The notes: a model not told the origin generated them from the sequence alone. Shown: positions 40,794 through 50,010, counted from the stretch's first letter. The stretch is 52,838 bases of DNA from Rhodospirillales bacterium RIFCSPLOWO2_02_FULL_58_16 (GCA_001830425.1 MIAA01000032.1:1-52838), one strand, 5' to 3'. Numbers and translations: made by a program.

Positions 40794-41069
40794 GTGATTG
40801 TCAGTTTTCGCAGCAAGGCGCTACGCGACTTCTTTCTCGATGACGATCCGGGCGGCATACGTCCTGATCTGGTTGAGCGTGTTCGGGGACGCATGCAGGC
40901 GTTGCATCGGGCCAAGGCGCCGGGCGATTTGCGTCTGCCCGGCTGGCGGTTTCATGCGTTGCATTCAAAGCCGAGGCGGTATGCGATTGCCGTTAATGGG
41001 CCGTGGCGGATCACATTTGAATGGGAAAACGGCGACGCTATGCGTGTTGATCTTGAGCAGTACCACTAG
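40794..41069 (+). CDS. higB: HigB/RelE-type toxin
   Basis: The 91-residue protein matches HigB/GraT toxins: IVSFRSKALRDFFLDDDPGG at the N-terminus, GWRFHALHSKPRRYAIAVNG, and WRITFEWENGDAMRVDLEQY at the C-terminus. HigB binds the ribosome and cleaves mRNA. The GTG at 40794 aligns with family starts (MIxSFRxKxL); an in-frame TTG at 40758 lies inside the promoter and is rejected. Normally the antitoxin follows within a few bases; here it is about 190 bp away because of an inserted palindromic repeat. Confidence 0.9.
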   Translation: MIVSFRSKALRDFFLDDDPGGIRPDLVERVRGRMQALHRAKAPGDLRLPGWRFHALHSKPRRYAIAVNGPWRITFEWENGDAMRVDLEQYH

Positions 41070-41127
41070 TGCGCTGACGCAAACAGAGGATTCACGATGT
41101 CACACAAAAACTGCTTTTATTCTTCGT

Positions 41128-41214
41128 CGTCATGGCCGGGCCTGTCCCGGCCATCCACGTCTTGTTTTCAGGCTGGGGTAGACGTGGATGCGCGGATCAA
41201 GTCCGTGCATGACG
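41128..41214. repeat. Extragenic palindromic repeat between higB and higA
   Basis: An imperfect inverted repeat with 35-bp arms: the left arm begins CGTCATGGCC and ends ATCCACGTCT, the right arm begins AGACGTGGAT and ends GCATGACG, around a 17-nt loop. The outer 7 bp and inner 10 bp pair perfectly and the middle pairs partly. The left arm also contains a nested palindrome GGCCGGG-CCTGT-CCCGGCC. This resembles the short mobile palindromic repeats scattered between genes in many alphaproteobacteria. In RNA it would form a long hairpin between the toxin and antitoxin coding parts. Confidence 0.75.
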
Positions 41215-41262
41215 AATACACAGTGTGCCTTCTGAATGCGTCAATGCGCCAGGAGACCGGCT

Positions 41263-41589
41263 ATGCCCCGCGAATATAAGGTCCGAACCAAGCCCGCGAT
41301 GCGCCCGCCGCACCCCGGCTCGATCCTGCGTCTTGATGTCGTGCCGGCGCTGGATATTTCAGTCGTTCAGGCGGCGCGGGAGCTTGGCATTTCACGTCAA
41401 CTGCTACACGGCATTCTTGCCGAGAAGCTGCCTGTCTCGGCTGAAATGGCCGTGCGGCTGGGCAAGTGGTGCGGCAACGGGGCGCATCTGTGGATCGCCC
41501 TGCAACGCGATTATGACCTTTGGCAAGCCGAGAGAAAGCTTGCCGACCGGATTTCAGGCATCCCGACTCATGAGGCTGCTTCTTATTGA
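41263..41589 (+). CDS. higA: HigA antitoxin (XRE family)
   Basis: The 108-residue protein has the HigA pattern: PPHPGSILRLDVVPALDISV (the HPG-x-I-L-R motif), VQAARELGISRQLLHGILAE (helix-turn-helix), then KLPVSAEMAVRLGKWCGNGA and HLWIALQRDYDLWQAE. It binds and inactivates HigB and represses the pair. AGGAG lies seven bases before the ATG at 41263. The order toxin-antitoxin is usual for HigBA. The long gap to higB means the antitoxin may be translated independently. Confidence 0.92.
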   Translation: MPREYKVRTKPAMRPPHPGSILRLDVVPALDISVVQAARELGISRQLLHGILAEKLPVSAEMAVRLGKWCGNGAHLWIALQRDYDLWQAERKLADRISGIPTHEAASY

Positions 41590-41608
41590 TTAAAGGGAAA
41601 CCAGGCCT

Positions 41609-42526
41609 TTGAATGATCGCGGCCCCATTTTCACCACCGTTTCCGTTCAGGAAATTCTGGACGAGATCGACCACGCCATCGGCGATCATATAAGCTGGCT
41701 GGCCGACTGGCATCGGGTGCTGGTCTGCCGCGAGGCGCCGTCGCCCAAAGACCTGGCCTATGACCCGCACCACCTGTGCCGCTTCGGAAGCTGGTATGTG
41801 AAAAACCAGCACATGGGTCTGGTCAATCAGCCGGCGCTTCGCAACCTGGCCAAGCTGCACCGCGATATGCACGACCGGGCCAAGGAACTGATGGAATCGG
41901 CCCGTGGCGGAGAGCCTCCGCCGCGTAGCGGATACGACGCCTTTATGGACCTGGCCAAGAACTTCATCGCCAGATCGCGGCGGCTTGAGAACGCCTTTGC
42001 CCAGGCGTCATCCGATCTCGACCCGCTGACCGGACTTAACAACCGCCAGGCCATGAACCGCGACCTGGACCGTGAGCATGAACGCCTGGGGCGGTCGGGG
42101 CGACCGAGTTGCATCGCCATCGGCGATATCGACTTCTTCAAGAAGGTCAACGATACCTACGGCCATGCCGCCGGCGACCGGGTGCTGACCTCCGCCGCCG
42201 ACTGCTTCCTTACTCATCTGCGCCCTTATGATTCCCTGTACCGCTACGGCGGCGAGGAGTTCCTGTTCTGCCTGCCCGACACCGGCATGGCCATGGCGTT
42301 GACCGTGCTTGACCGTCTGCGCGTAGAACTGGCGGCCCGCGTCATCCTGCCGGAGAGCGGAGAGGAATTGAAGGTCACATGTTCTTTCGGCGTCGCCGAG
42401 ATGTCTTCCGGCGCCGCCGTCAAACACACTATCGAGCGCGCCGACCAAGCCCTTTATTGCGCCAAGGACCAGGGCCGCAACCGGGTCTGCGGCTGGGACG
42501 GACCCGACGAAGTGGACGCGCTCTAA
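41609..42526 (+). CDS. Zinc-sensing diguanylate cyclase (DgcZ-like)
   Basis: The 305-residue enzyme joins an N-terminal CZB zinc-binding domain to a GGDEF domain. CZB ligands are His27, Cys57 (CRFGSWY), His84 and His88 (HRDMH). The spacing 27/57/84/88 equals that of E. coli DgcZ (22/52/79/83). The cyclase domain starts at DLDPLTGLNNRQAMNRDL and has the intact signature RYGGEEF (212-218), with DIDFFKKVNDTYGHAAGD. By analogy, zinc binding would inhibit c-di-GMP synthesis. The TTG start follows AAAGGG and CCAGG. No I-site (RxxD) is evident before GGEEF. It ends overlapping a convergent gene by 4 bp. Confidence 0.92.
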   Translation: MNDRGPIFTTVSVQEILDEIDHAIGDHISWLADWHRVLVCREAPSPKDLAYDPHHLCRFGSWYVKNQHMGLVNQPALRNLAKLHRDMHDRAKELMESARGGEPPPRSGYDAFMDLAKNFIARSRRLENAFAQASSDLDPLTGLNNRQAMNRDLDREHERLGRSGRPSCIAIGDIDFFKKVNDTYGHAAGDRVLTSAADCFLTHLRPYDSLYRYGGEEFLFCLPDTGMAMALTVLDRLRVELAARVILPESGEELKVTCSFGVAEMSSGAAVKHTIERADQALYCAKDQGRNRVCGWDGPDEVDAL

Positions 42527-44238
42527 TCCATTTTTTCCGACTCATCCGGGCGCTCATTGGGGGAGTGTTTCTCAAGCAGGCGCTCGACATGGGACAGATT
42601 TTTCTTGGCGGTGGCCGCCATTTTTTCGGCGCCGTAGGCTTTGTAGAAATCATAGGCCTTGCCGAAAGCCTCGGCGGATTCCCGCAACGGAATCAGGTCC
42701 TTCTTTAATTTGCCGAGCAGAAACAGCGCCGAACCGAGGTTGTTCTGGGTGGCCGCCCACAGCAGCGGCTGTTTCTCTTTTTTTCGCACTTCCAGCGCCG
42801 AGCGGCAGGCGTTGGCGGCCTTCTCCAGCACTTCCGGATTACGAAGCTGCTCGCCCAGCACCTGCGCCGCCTGGGCAAAGTTGTTCAGGGCTTCGGCCCA
42901 GAGCTGCGGCGTTTCGGAACGGGTGAAAACCTGCAGGGCCGATTGAAAAGCGGTCAACGCCAGCTTGATTCGCTCGGTGTCGCCGGCTATCAGGTCAAGC
43001 TTGTAAAACGTCAGGCCCAGACGGTTCTGGGTAGTCGCCCATTCACCGGGGTTATCTCCCTTGGTCAACACCTTCAAGGCCTCGCCGAAGGCGGCGGCGG
43101 CGGCATTGAGCGTTTCTTTGTCATTGGTGCGCTCACCCAGGGCCTGAAGGACTGAACCCAGGTGCTTATGGGCAATCGCCCAGTCAAAAGGCGACGCATT
43201 GTGGGATATTCCCTCCAGGGCCGCCCGGTAAGTTTGCGCCGCCATCTGATAGAGATCGAGAGAATTGCGCCTCGCCGCCTCGCCGGCCAGAACATTGCCG
43301 AAACACATTTTGACGGCGGAGCGTTCGCGTGTTGTCAGGCCCGGCGGCAGATGCTTGATGATCGGCATAATCGCCGCCAGGGATTCTGCCCGCTGCTCAT
43401 TAAGCCCGACGAGCTTTTTTTCGTTTTGCGTCACGACGGCGGCAAGACTGACGGCAAGAAGAATCTCGGCAAGCTCCGGCCCGAAATTTGCGGGCAGAAT
43501 GAGCGTAGCGGCAAGGCCGAAAAGCCCCGGCTTGTCCTCGCCCTCCGTTTCCGCCGGAATGAATCTCAGATATAAGGTCATGCCCGGTTCCGGGACTTCG
43601 CCCCAAATCAGAAGGTCCGCCCCGGATTGGGCCAGCCATTGGCGGGCAATAACGGCGGCGGACAGCAGTTTTTCCCGTGGAATCGCGGCGGTCGGCGATG
43701 TCCTGTCGCCGAGGTCCATGGCCGGAACCTTATTCAAGCGGCGCACCCTGACTCGCTTGCGGTTTCCCAGCGCGGCGACCAAATGATCGGTTTGATCCCC
43801 GGCGACTTCCCTGACTTCGCCGGCAAGAGCGGCAACCATGATTTCGATTCGTCCGGGATGCGCCCCGCCGTCTTCCTTTCCGAGAAGCCAGCGGAAGAAT
43901 CCTTTCTTCGGTAAAACATTCTTTTCGACAGCCTGAGCCGGAACTTCAAAGACGGCGGCGGCGGCGGACGCCGGTTCGGAAATCGCCTTTATCAATGTCC
44001 GCCCGACGGCGCGCGCGGTAGAGGCGCGCAAACCGTTCGCCGTACTGTTTCTGCCGCCGAACGCCTCCCCCGGCCTGACTACGGCCAGTATGCTTTTTCC
44101 CTTGTCGCCGGCCCTTGATATCTCCACCTTGCCCTTGACGACTTCATAGGCTTGGCCACCGGAGTCGTTCTCCAGATAGATGACGTCCCCGTCACGGTAA
44201 TCATGTTCAGGCTTGGTCAACCGGCGCCTCGAAATCAC
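42523..44238 (-). CDS. Degenerate cNMP-binding domain plus TPR repeats
   Basis: The 571-residue cytosolic protein has an N-terminal cyclic-nucleotide-binding fold (DYRDGDVIYLENDSGGQAYE, then VVKGKVEISRAGDKGKSI). The phosphate cassette reads FGGRNSTANGLRASTA and lacks the usual Glu of FGE, so nucleotide binding is doubtful. A middle region of unknown fold (about 100-290) is followed by at least four TPR/Sel1-like repeats with the recurring pattern W-A-x-x-(Q/H)-N-x-L-G (WATTQNRLGL, WAEALNNFAQ, WAATQNNLGS). It suggests a scaffold. The GTG start at 44238 is the only upstream start. It faces the cyclase gene tail to tail. Confidence 0.75.
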   Translation of the reverse strand: MISRRRLTKPEHDYRDGDVIYLENDSGGQAYEVVKGKVEISRAGDKGKSILAVVRPGEAFGGRNSTANGLRASTARAVGRTLIKAISEPASAAAAVFEVPAQAVEKNVLPKKGFFRWLLGKEDGGAHPGRIEIMVAALAGEVREVAGDQTDHLVAALGNRKRVRVRRLNKVPAMDLGDRTSPTAAIPREKLLSAAVIARQWLAQSGADLLIWGEVPEPGMTLYLRFIPAETEGEDKPGLFGLAATLILPANFGPELAEILLAVSLAAVVTQNEKKLVGLNEQRAESLAAIMPIIKHLPPGLTTRERSAVKMCFGNVLAGEAARRNSLDLYQMAAQTYRAALEGISHNASPFDWAIAHKHLGSVLQALGERTNDKETLNAAAAAFGEALKVLTKGDNPGEWATTQNRLGLTFYKLDLIAGDTERIKLALTAFQSALQVFTRSETPQLWAEALNNFAQAAQVLGEQLRNPEVLEKAANACRSALEVRKKEKQPLLWAATQNNLGSALFLLGKLKKDLIPLRESAEAFGKAYDFYKAYGAEKMAATAKKNLSHVERLLEKHSPNERPDESEKMD

Positions 44239-44460
44239 TCATGAGAAAAGTTCTCCGATCATGTTGCCCGTCATCGCCACGAGGGTCAACAACTCCCGAA
44301 AATCATTTTGTATTTCTGGACATAGGAGGCCGGTTGGGGGTAGATAGTAGGGAATTAATACGTCAGAGCGGGGTTAACCCGCCGTGTCCGCGTCTGGGAA
44401 TTTCCGCTTTGCCTGTCCGGCCATGGCGGAGATTGCGGTTTTTAGCAGGGGAAGAAGTTC
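44239..44460. other. Intergenic region upstream of the PagL-like gene
   Basis: This 222-bp divergent gap must hold promoters for the cNMP-TPR gene (minus) and the PagL-like gene (plus). I can point only to a 10-bp palindrome, GGGTTAACCC, about 95 bp before the PagL start. No small gene or strong promoter pair was found. Confidence 0.3.
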
Positions 44461-45237
44461 TTGAAAATTTTTCTTCAGGGATTGTTCGGCGCGTTTGCGC
44501 TGGGGACGGTTATGGGGGCGTTTGTGACGGGCGGCTATGAAGCCGAAGCCGCCAGTGGTCTTTATGATTTCAACGACGCCTTTCGCCGGCCCCATCCTTT
44601 CGCCGCGCCGAATGCGCCGGCGCAACAGCCCCAGGCGGCGCCTACTTCCGTCCTTCCCAAACCCGTCCTTTCCGAGGGCAAGGCTCCCGCGCCTCTCGAA
44701 CCCTTGCCCAAGTTCGAACCATTGCCGGTGTTCGACCCTACGGCGGAAGCCCGGCCCGCTATGAAAGGCTGGAATTACATTTCCGAGCTTCGCCTCGGCG
44801 CCAACGTTCATGACGAGGGGCCGTTCAGCCGCAACAAGGAAAGCGGTTTCGACACCGGCGTGCAGGTTCTATTCATGTCGCCGGACTTTATGAAAAAGGT
44901 CTGGTCGCCCCGGCCCCACCTCGGGTTGAGCGTAAATTCGGCGGGCAACACCTCCCAGGCTCATTTCGGCATCACCTGGGAGTGGGATTTCTGGAAGCAC
45001 TATTTCTTTGACTTCGGCTGGGGCGGTTCAGTGCATAACGGCGAGAAACGCACTTCCGAGCAGGACATGAAGGAACTGGGCTGCAAACTCCTGTTCCGCG
45101 AGGACTTTGACCTGGGATACCGCATGGCCGGTCATCATAAAGTGATGTTCCACTTCGACCATATCTCCAACGCCAAACTGTGCAGCACCAACGAGGGGCT
45201 GGAGAGCTTCGGCCTGCGCTACGGTTACGAGTTCTAG
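44461..45237 (+). CDS. Lipid A 3-O-deacylase, PagL family
   Basis: The 258-residue protein has an N-terminal signal region (GLFGAFALGTVMGAFVTGGY), then a Pro/Ala-rich segment of about 70 residues (to about 105), then an outer-membrane barrel. Catalytic residues in the last strands are His234 and Ser236 (DHISNAKLC) and Glu248; the His/Ser/Glu spacing (2 and 12 residues) equals that of Pseudomonas PagL (126/128/140). PagL removes the 3-linked acyl chain of lipid A, softening immune recognition. The TTG start follows GGGGAAG. The Pro-rich insertion before the barrel is unusual for PagL, which is normally about 170 residues. Confidence 0.88.
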   Translation: MKIFLQGLFGAFALGTVMGAFVTGGYEAEAASGLYDFNDAFRRPHPFAAPNAPAQQPQAAPTSVLPKPVLSEGKAPAPLEPLPKFEPLPVFDPTAEARPAMKGWNYISELRLGANVHDEGPFSRNKESGFDTGVQVLFMSPDFMKKVWSPRPHLGLSVNSAGNTSQAHFGITWEWDFWKHYFFDFGWGGSVHNGEKRTSEQDMKELGCKLLFREDFDLGYRMAGHHKVMFHFDHISNAKLCSTNEGLESFGLRYGYEF

Positions 45238-46718
45238 CCGCCCAGCAATTTCGTCAGCGCTTTTTCCACATCGGCAAAAACGTCTTCCCAGCGGCCGGGC
45301 CGACTCTGGCGGAACAGCCTGTCGCCGGGATACCACGGGCTTTCGTCACATTCCCCCAACCAGCGCCAACCGGCGGAAAACGGCAGCAGAACCCATACCG
45401 GGTGGCCCATCGCTCCCGCCAGATGAGCCGCCGCCGTATCGACGGTAATAATCAGATCAAGTTGAGAGATTATCGCCGCCGTGTCGGCGAAATCATGGAT
45501 GCTGCCTCCCAGGTCGGCAACGAGAGGACCGTGGGCGCTTTCGGCAAGCTGCCCGGCAGCCTCGCCCTTTTGCAGGCTGTAAACGGCGATGCCCGCCCGG
45601 CTCAACAATCGCAGCAACCCGTCAAGCGGACACGAGCGATGGCGGTCATAGGCATTGGCGGGGCTTCCGCTCCAGGCGATTCCCACCATCAGCCGCACGC
45701 CCTTGGGAACGGGGATATGAATATCGTGATTTACCGGCCGGCTTAAATAGGGGATATCGGCGGGAATCGTCGCCATAGTGGTCTTGAGTATTCTGGGCAG
45801 CGAGAGCATCGGCGCATAGACGTCAAAATCAGGCAATGCGTCGCCTGTGGAAACCACTTTGTCCACGCCCGGCGCCGTCAGGAACAGGCGCGCAAGTTCC
45901 GGTTGACACTCAACCACGACCGCGCCGCCTTTTTTCTTTACCGGCAAGGCGTAACGAATGAACTGAATCATGTCGCCGAAAGTCTGCTCCTGATGCAAAA
46001 GAATGGTGCGCCCGGTCAGGTCGGAGCCGTCCCAGAGAGGCTGCTTGTACCGGCGCGGTCGGTTGCCGGGCAGTTTCCACCGCCATTCAAACTCGACGAA
46101 TCCCTTTTTATACTCCCCGATGCGAAGCAGGCTGAGGGCGTGGGCGTAGCGGCAATCCACGAAGTCCGGCTTCATCAGCAGCGCCTTTTCAAAGCAGGAA
46201 ACGGCGCTGGTCGCCTGACCGAGATCCCTCAGCGCCAGACCCATTCGGTAAATCGCCTCCGGCAACAGAGGCTTCATTTTCACCGCCCGCTGATGAGCGA
46301 TCAGGGAGGGGCCGAGATGGCCCGCCTCCCTTAGCACGTCGCCGAGACATGACTGAGCGCTCGGATCATTGGGCTGAATGACCAATGACTGCTTGTAACA
46401 GGCGATGGCGGCGTCAAGCTTTCCCTGTTGGCGAAGCGCCGCCGCCATGCAGTTATGCGACCCGACATGCCTGGGATTAATCGCCAAGGCCCGACCGTAC
46501 CCCTGCACGGCGTCCTCAAGCTTTCCCTTATAGTGTTGATCCAGGGCCGCCTTGAAGATTTCCTCGGCGCCGCCTTTCGGCGGCTCCTTCGCCGTTCCCT
46601 TCGCCGCCGCCTTGACCGCCGCCTCATGAGCCTTCCTGGCGGCGACAACCATGGCCGGCGTTATTCTAAGAAGGCCTTGCCGGTTTGCCGCATCCATGGA
46701 TGATTTGTCCGCTGTCAT
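45234..46718 (-). CDS. TPR-domain glycosyltransferase-like protein (copy 1)
   Basis: The 494-residue protein has an N-terminal TPR array (about 45-250: AVQGYGRALAINPRHVGSHN, AIACYKQSLVIQPNDPSAQS, AVSCFEKALLMKPDFVDCRY) and a C-terminal GT-B-like domain similar to family 9 glycosyltransferases, with VDTAAAHLAGAMGHPVWVLL and SPWYPGDRLFRQ. The Ala/Lys-rich N-terminal segment (AAKGTAKEPPKGGAEE) is an insertion. Such proteins are frequent in motile Rhodospirillales and may glycosylate flagellin or surface proteins (inference). It is paralogous to the protein at 48661-50010, on the other side of the MCP gene. GGGAG precedes the ATG. Confidence 0.82.
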   Translation of the reverse strand: MTADKSSMDAANRQGLLRITPAMVVAARKAHEAAVKAAAKGTAKEPPKGGAEEIFKAALDQHYKGKLEDAVQGYGRALAINPRHVGSHNCMAAALRQQGKLDAAIACYKQSLVIQPNDPSAQSCLGDVLREAGHLGPSLIAHQRAVKMKPLLPEAIYRMGLALRDLGQATSAVSCFEKALLMKPDFVDCRYAHALSLLRIGEYKKGFVEFEWRWKLPGNRPRRYKQPLWDGSDLTGRTILLHQEQTFGDMIQFIRYALPVKKKGGAVVVECQPELARLFLTAPGVDKVVSTGDALPDFDVYAPMLSLPRILKTTMATIPADIPYLSRPVNHDIHIPVPKGVRLMVGIAWSGSPANAYDRHRSCPLDGLLRLLSRAGIAVYSLQKGEAAGQLAESAHGPLVADLGGSIHDFADTAAIISQLDLIITVDTAAAHLAGAMGHPVWVLLPFSAGWRWLGECDESPWYPGDRLFRQSRPGRWEDVFADVEKALTKLLGG

Positions 46719-46961
46719 GCCGTCTCCCGATTGTCAGCTTCTTGGTAGACTTCTTTATCGCAAATGCGTAGGCATCTTCAATCACGATCACTCTACGCCC
46801 CGGATATTTATAACGAATTATCGAAATCTTTCACATAATCATTGCGTTATGTGTATAAGAATCGTGTATGCTTCCGGATAATAAAAATAATCGGCGACGG
46901 CGTTAATTGAATTCGGGAGACATATCGTCATTCCGTGTTTATAAGGGGGGGAGCGCTTCTT
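46719..46961. other. Intergenic region upstream of the MCP gene
   Basis: This 243-bp divergent gap is AT-rich compared with its neighbours. It contains the inverted repeat at 46832-46853 and several TATAAT-like stretches (for example GGATAATAAAAATAAT around 46880). I could not settle on one promoter. Confidence 0.35.
46832..46853. promoter_or_regulatory. Inverted repeat upstream of the MCP gene
   Basis: CACATAA-TCATTGCG-TTATGTG is a perfect repeat with 7-bp arms and an 8-bp spacer, about 110 bp before the MCP start. Length and symmetry suit a dimeric regulator. Confidence 0.4.
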
Positions 46962-48686
46962 ATGACTGTAAAAACTAAACTTATTGTTATTCTATCATTG
47001 CTGCTGATTGTCATTGTCGGAACGTCTTTTCTGACATATGTGCAGTTGAGCGCGCAAATTCCGCAGCTTGAGGCGATGCAAAAACAGACCAACACCGTCG
47101 CCACGGCCAACGTTCCCCTTCTCAGCACCGTCAAGCAGGTCAAGTTCCATGTAGTTCAGGTGCAGCAATGGCTGACCGACATTTCCGCCACTCGCGGCCT
47201 GGACGGCTTGAATGACGGCATCGACGTGGCCGCCGAGCAGGCCGGCTTGTTCAAGGAACAACTGGCCAAGGCGCAATCCCTGGCGGTTGAATTGAAACTC
47301 GCCGAAGTCACCACCCTGCTCAAGCAGGCCGAGACTGATTTCCCGCCCTATCATGAGACCGGCATACGCATGGCCAAATCCTACATTGCCGAAGGACCGG
47401 CAGGCGGCAACAAGCTGATGGAGGAGTTCGACGGAGTCGCCTCGCAGATCGGCGAAACCACCGACAAGGTCACCGAAATAGTCGGCGGCATTACCGACAA
47501 GACAATGACCAAACTACAGGGTCAGGCGCAGGAAGTGGCGGCGGCCAACGCCGCCTTGATCAGTTCAGTCATGGTCATCACCATCATCGGCGTAGTCATC
47601 GCCTTGGGAGGGGCCGTTTATCTCTTTACGGTGATCGGTTCCAGTCTTGACGGCCTTGAGGCCGACATCAAGGCGGTTGCCGCCAAGGATTCCGGCGCGG
47701 TGATGAGGCTGGACTCTTTGCGCAGTGATGAATTCGGCGTAGTGGCGCGCGCCCTCGCCGATTTCAAGGAAAAACTTGCCGAAGCGGACACGATGAAGCG
47801 GCAACAGGAAGAAAACCAAAAGCGCGAGGTGGAAGAACGGCGCAGAATGAGGTACGCCATGGCCGACAACTTCGAGGCCAGCATCAAGGGCGTAGTTCAG
47901 GTGGTTTCCTCATCGGCCACCGAGTTGCAGGCCTCGGCGCAATCCCTGTCCGCCATATCGAGCCAGGTTAAATCCCAATCGGCAACGGCTTCTTCCGCTA
48001 TCAGTCAGGCCTCCACCAACGTTCAAACCGTGGCTTCGGCAGCCGAAGAACTGACCAGCTCCATCAGTGAAATCAGCCGTCAGGTGACCCAGGCTTCGGA
48101 AAGCACAGGCAGGGCGGTCAATGAAGCCACCGTCGCCGACGCAAAAATTCAGGGGCTGGCCACCGCCGTCCAGAAGATCGGCGAGGTAGTGGAACTGATC
48201 ACCGATATCGCCGAGCAGACCAACCTGCTGGCGCTGAACGCCACTATCGAAGCGGCGCGGGCCGGCGACGCCGGCAAGGGCTTTGCCGTTGTCGCTTCCG
48301 AAGTCAAGAATCTGGCCAGTCAGACGGCCAAGGCGACCGAGGAGATAGGCAATCAGATCAGCGGCGTTCAAGGGGCGACCGTCGAAGCGGTTACCGCTAT
48401 CCAGGGCATCAGGAAAATCATCGACGAGATCAATGAGGTGGCCGCCGGCATCGCCAGCGCCGTCGAGCAACAAGGCGCCGCCACTCATGAAATCTCCCGC
48501 AATGTCCAGGAAGCGGCAACCGGCACCCAGGACGTATCCTCCAATATTACCTCCGTCAATATGGCGGCCGGAGAGGCGGAGAGAGGCTCCAATGAAGTGC
48601 TGGAGGCGGCGAACAACCTGGCTCAGCAGTCGGAAACGTTAAGCGTCGATGTGGACAAGTTCATCTCCCATATCCGGGCGGGGTAA
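46962..48686 (+). CDS. Methyl-accepting chemotaxis protein
   Basis: The 574-residue receptor has a first membrane helix ([20 protein letters not shown]), a periplasmic helical-bundle sensor of about 155 residues, a second membrane helix ([20 protein letters not shown]), a HAMP linker and a signalling domain with the hairpin tip [20 protein letters not shown] and [20 protein letters not shown]. It passes a ligand signal to CheA. The ATG at 46962 follows GGGGGAG; the upstream GTG is rejected. The ligand is unknown. No che genes are near. Its end overlaps a convergent TPR-glycosyltransferase gene by 26 bp. Confidence 0.94.
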   Translation: MTVKTKLIVILSLLLIVIVGTSFLTYVQLSAQIPQLEAMQKQTNTVATANVPLLSTVKQVKFHVVQVQQWLTDISATRGLDGLNDGIDVAAEQAGLFKEQLAKAQSLAVELKLAEVTTLLKQAETDFPPYHETGIRMAKSYIAEGPAGGNKLMEEFDGVASQIGETTDKVTEIVGGITDKTMTKLQGQAQEVAAANAALISSVMVITIIGVVIALGGAVYLFTVIGSSLDGLEADIKAVAAKDSGAVMRLDSLRSDEFGVVARALADFKEKLAEADTMKRQQEENQKREVEERRRMRYAMADNFEASIKGVVQVVSSSATELQASAQSLSAISSQVKSQSATASSAISQASTNVQTVASAAEELTSSISEISRQVTQASESTGRAVNEATVADAKIQGLATAVQKIGEVVELITDIAEQTNLLALNATIEAARAGDAGKGFAVVASEVKNLASQTAKATEEIGNQISGVQGATVEAVTAIQGIRKIIDEINEVAAGIASAVEQQGAATHEISRNVQEAATGTQDVSSNITSVNMAAGEAERGSNEVLEAANNLAQQSETLSVDVDKFISHIRAG

Positions 48687-50010
48687 CCGCATTTAGGGCG
48701 TGGGCGATTTCCCTGAACACTTGTTCCCAATCGCCGGCGGAGTCTTGGCGGAACAGGCGCATGGAGGGGTACCAGGGACTGTCCCGGCGGTCCATCAGCC
48801 ATCGCCAGTCGGGGCAGCGCATCAGCGCCACCCATGCGGGGCGTCCGAGGGCGCCCGCCAGATGGGCGACGGCGGTGTCCGAGGCGATCACCAAATCCAG
48901 GTTCTCCATGACGGCGGCGGTATCCTCGAAGTCGTGACAACGTGAGCCGATATCTTCTATCACCGAACCCTCCAGTTGCTCCGACCCATATCCTTTTTGC
49001 AGACTCAGCAACCGCACTCCCCGCAACGTCTGAAAGTGCGTCAGCGGGATCGAGCGTCCCCGGTCGGCGGCGCCCCTGGAAGTTCCCTGCCAGGCGATGC
49101 CGACCCGCAACCCCGGCTTATCGGATAATTCCCGGCGCCAATAATCAATCTTGTCGGGGGAGACCTTCAGATATCGCGTCGGCGCGGGAATAGTTTCCAA
49201 AACAGTCGCCAGCAGATGAGGAAGGCTGAGCAATGGGACATGCAGATCGAACGGCGGCAGGGTCTCGCCGCCGGCCGCCGCCTGATCGACGCCGTCCAGA
49301 CTGCGGCACAAACTCTTCAGCGCTCCCTGCACGGCAAGGATAACGCGGGGGCCGAAAGGTTTGAGAAGCGACGCATAGCGGCAAAACTGGATGGTGTCGC
49401 CGAAGCCCTGCTCGCCGATGACCAGCAACGTCTTGCCGGCGATGGGGCCGCCGTCCCATCGGGGCTGTTCAAGGCGGCTGCCCGGCATTTCGATCTCGGG
49501 GAGGCGGGACCGCCATTCGTACTCGGCGAAGCCTTCTTTCATCTCGCCGTTCAGCAGCAGACATTCCGCCAGATGGACATGGCCCTTGATGTAATCAGGG
49601 TCAATAGCGACGGCCCGGCGGCAGGCGGCGACGGCCTCGCCGACGCGCCCCTGTTCCTTCAGCGCCAGGGCCAGATCGTTATAACCGCCGGCGTTGCCGG
49701 GAGTGAGTCCCAGCGCCCGCCTGAACATGACCTCGGCGTCAAGCGGGCGATTGACCATCCTCAAGGCGTGGCCGAGGCTGACGGCGGCGGAAGCGTCGCC
49801 GGGGTCGGCGTCCACGGCCAAGGTGAATAAGGCGACGGCGGAAGGGAAGTCCCGGCAGCGGAAAGCATCGTCGCCGATCATGCGGCGGACTTCGCCCAGA
49901 GCCGGGTTGTCGCCGAGAATCTGCCGGTAAAGTTCCTCCGCCTCGATAAAGCGGCGCTCATCCTGCAACGTCTTGGCGCGGGCCGACCGTTGTTGCCGGT
50001 CTTCCGTCAT
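48661..50010 (-). CDS. TPR-domain glycosyltransferase-like protein (copy 2)
   Basis: The 449-residue protein has N-terminal TPR repeats (about 15-170: [60 protein letters not shown]) and a C-terminal GT-B-like domain ([20 protein letters not shown], then [12 protein letters not shown]). The last motif is nearly the same as in copy 1. It starts within the stop codon of recX (ATGA overlap), so the two are translationally coupled. Its 3' end overlaps the MCP gene on the other strand. Function is inferred as protein or polysaccharide glycosylation. Confidence 0.82.
   Translation of the reverse strand: MTEDRQQRSARAKTLQDERRFIEAEELYRQILGDNPALGEVRRMIGDDAFRCRDFPSAVALFTLAVDADPGDASAAVSLGHALRMVNRPLDAEVMFRRALGLTPGNAGGYNDLALALKEQGRVGEAVAACRRAVAIDPDYIKGHVHLAECLLLNGEMKEGFAEYEWRSRLPEIEMPGSRLEQPRWDGGPIAGKTLLVIGEQGFGDTIQFCRYASLLKPFGPRVILAVQGALKSLCRSLDGVDQAAAGGETLPPFDLHVPLLSLPHLLATVLETIPAPTRYLKVSPDKIDYWRRELSDKPGLRVGIAWQGTSRGAADRGRSIPLTHFQTLRGVRLLSLQKGYGSEQLEGSVIEDIGSRCHDFEDTAAVMENLDLVIASDTAVAHLAGALGRPAWVALMRCPDWRWLMDRRDSPWYPSMRLFRQDSAGDWEQVFREIAHALNAVTPPGYGR

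Noticed and set aside
41097-41279. 60-residue open frame across the palindromic repeat
   Set aside because: It is composed of the repeat itself and has no domain or conserved start.
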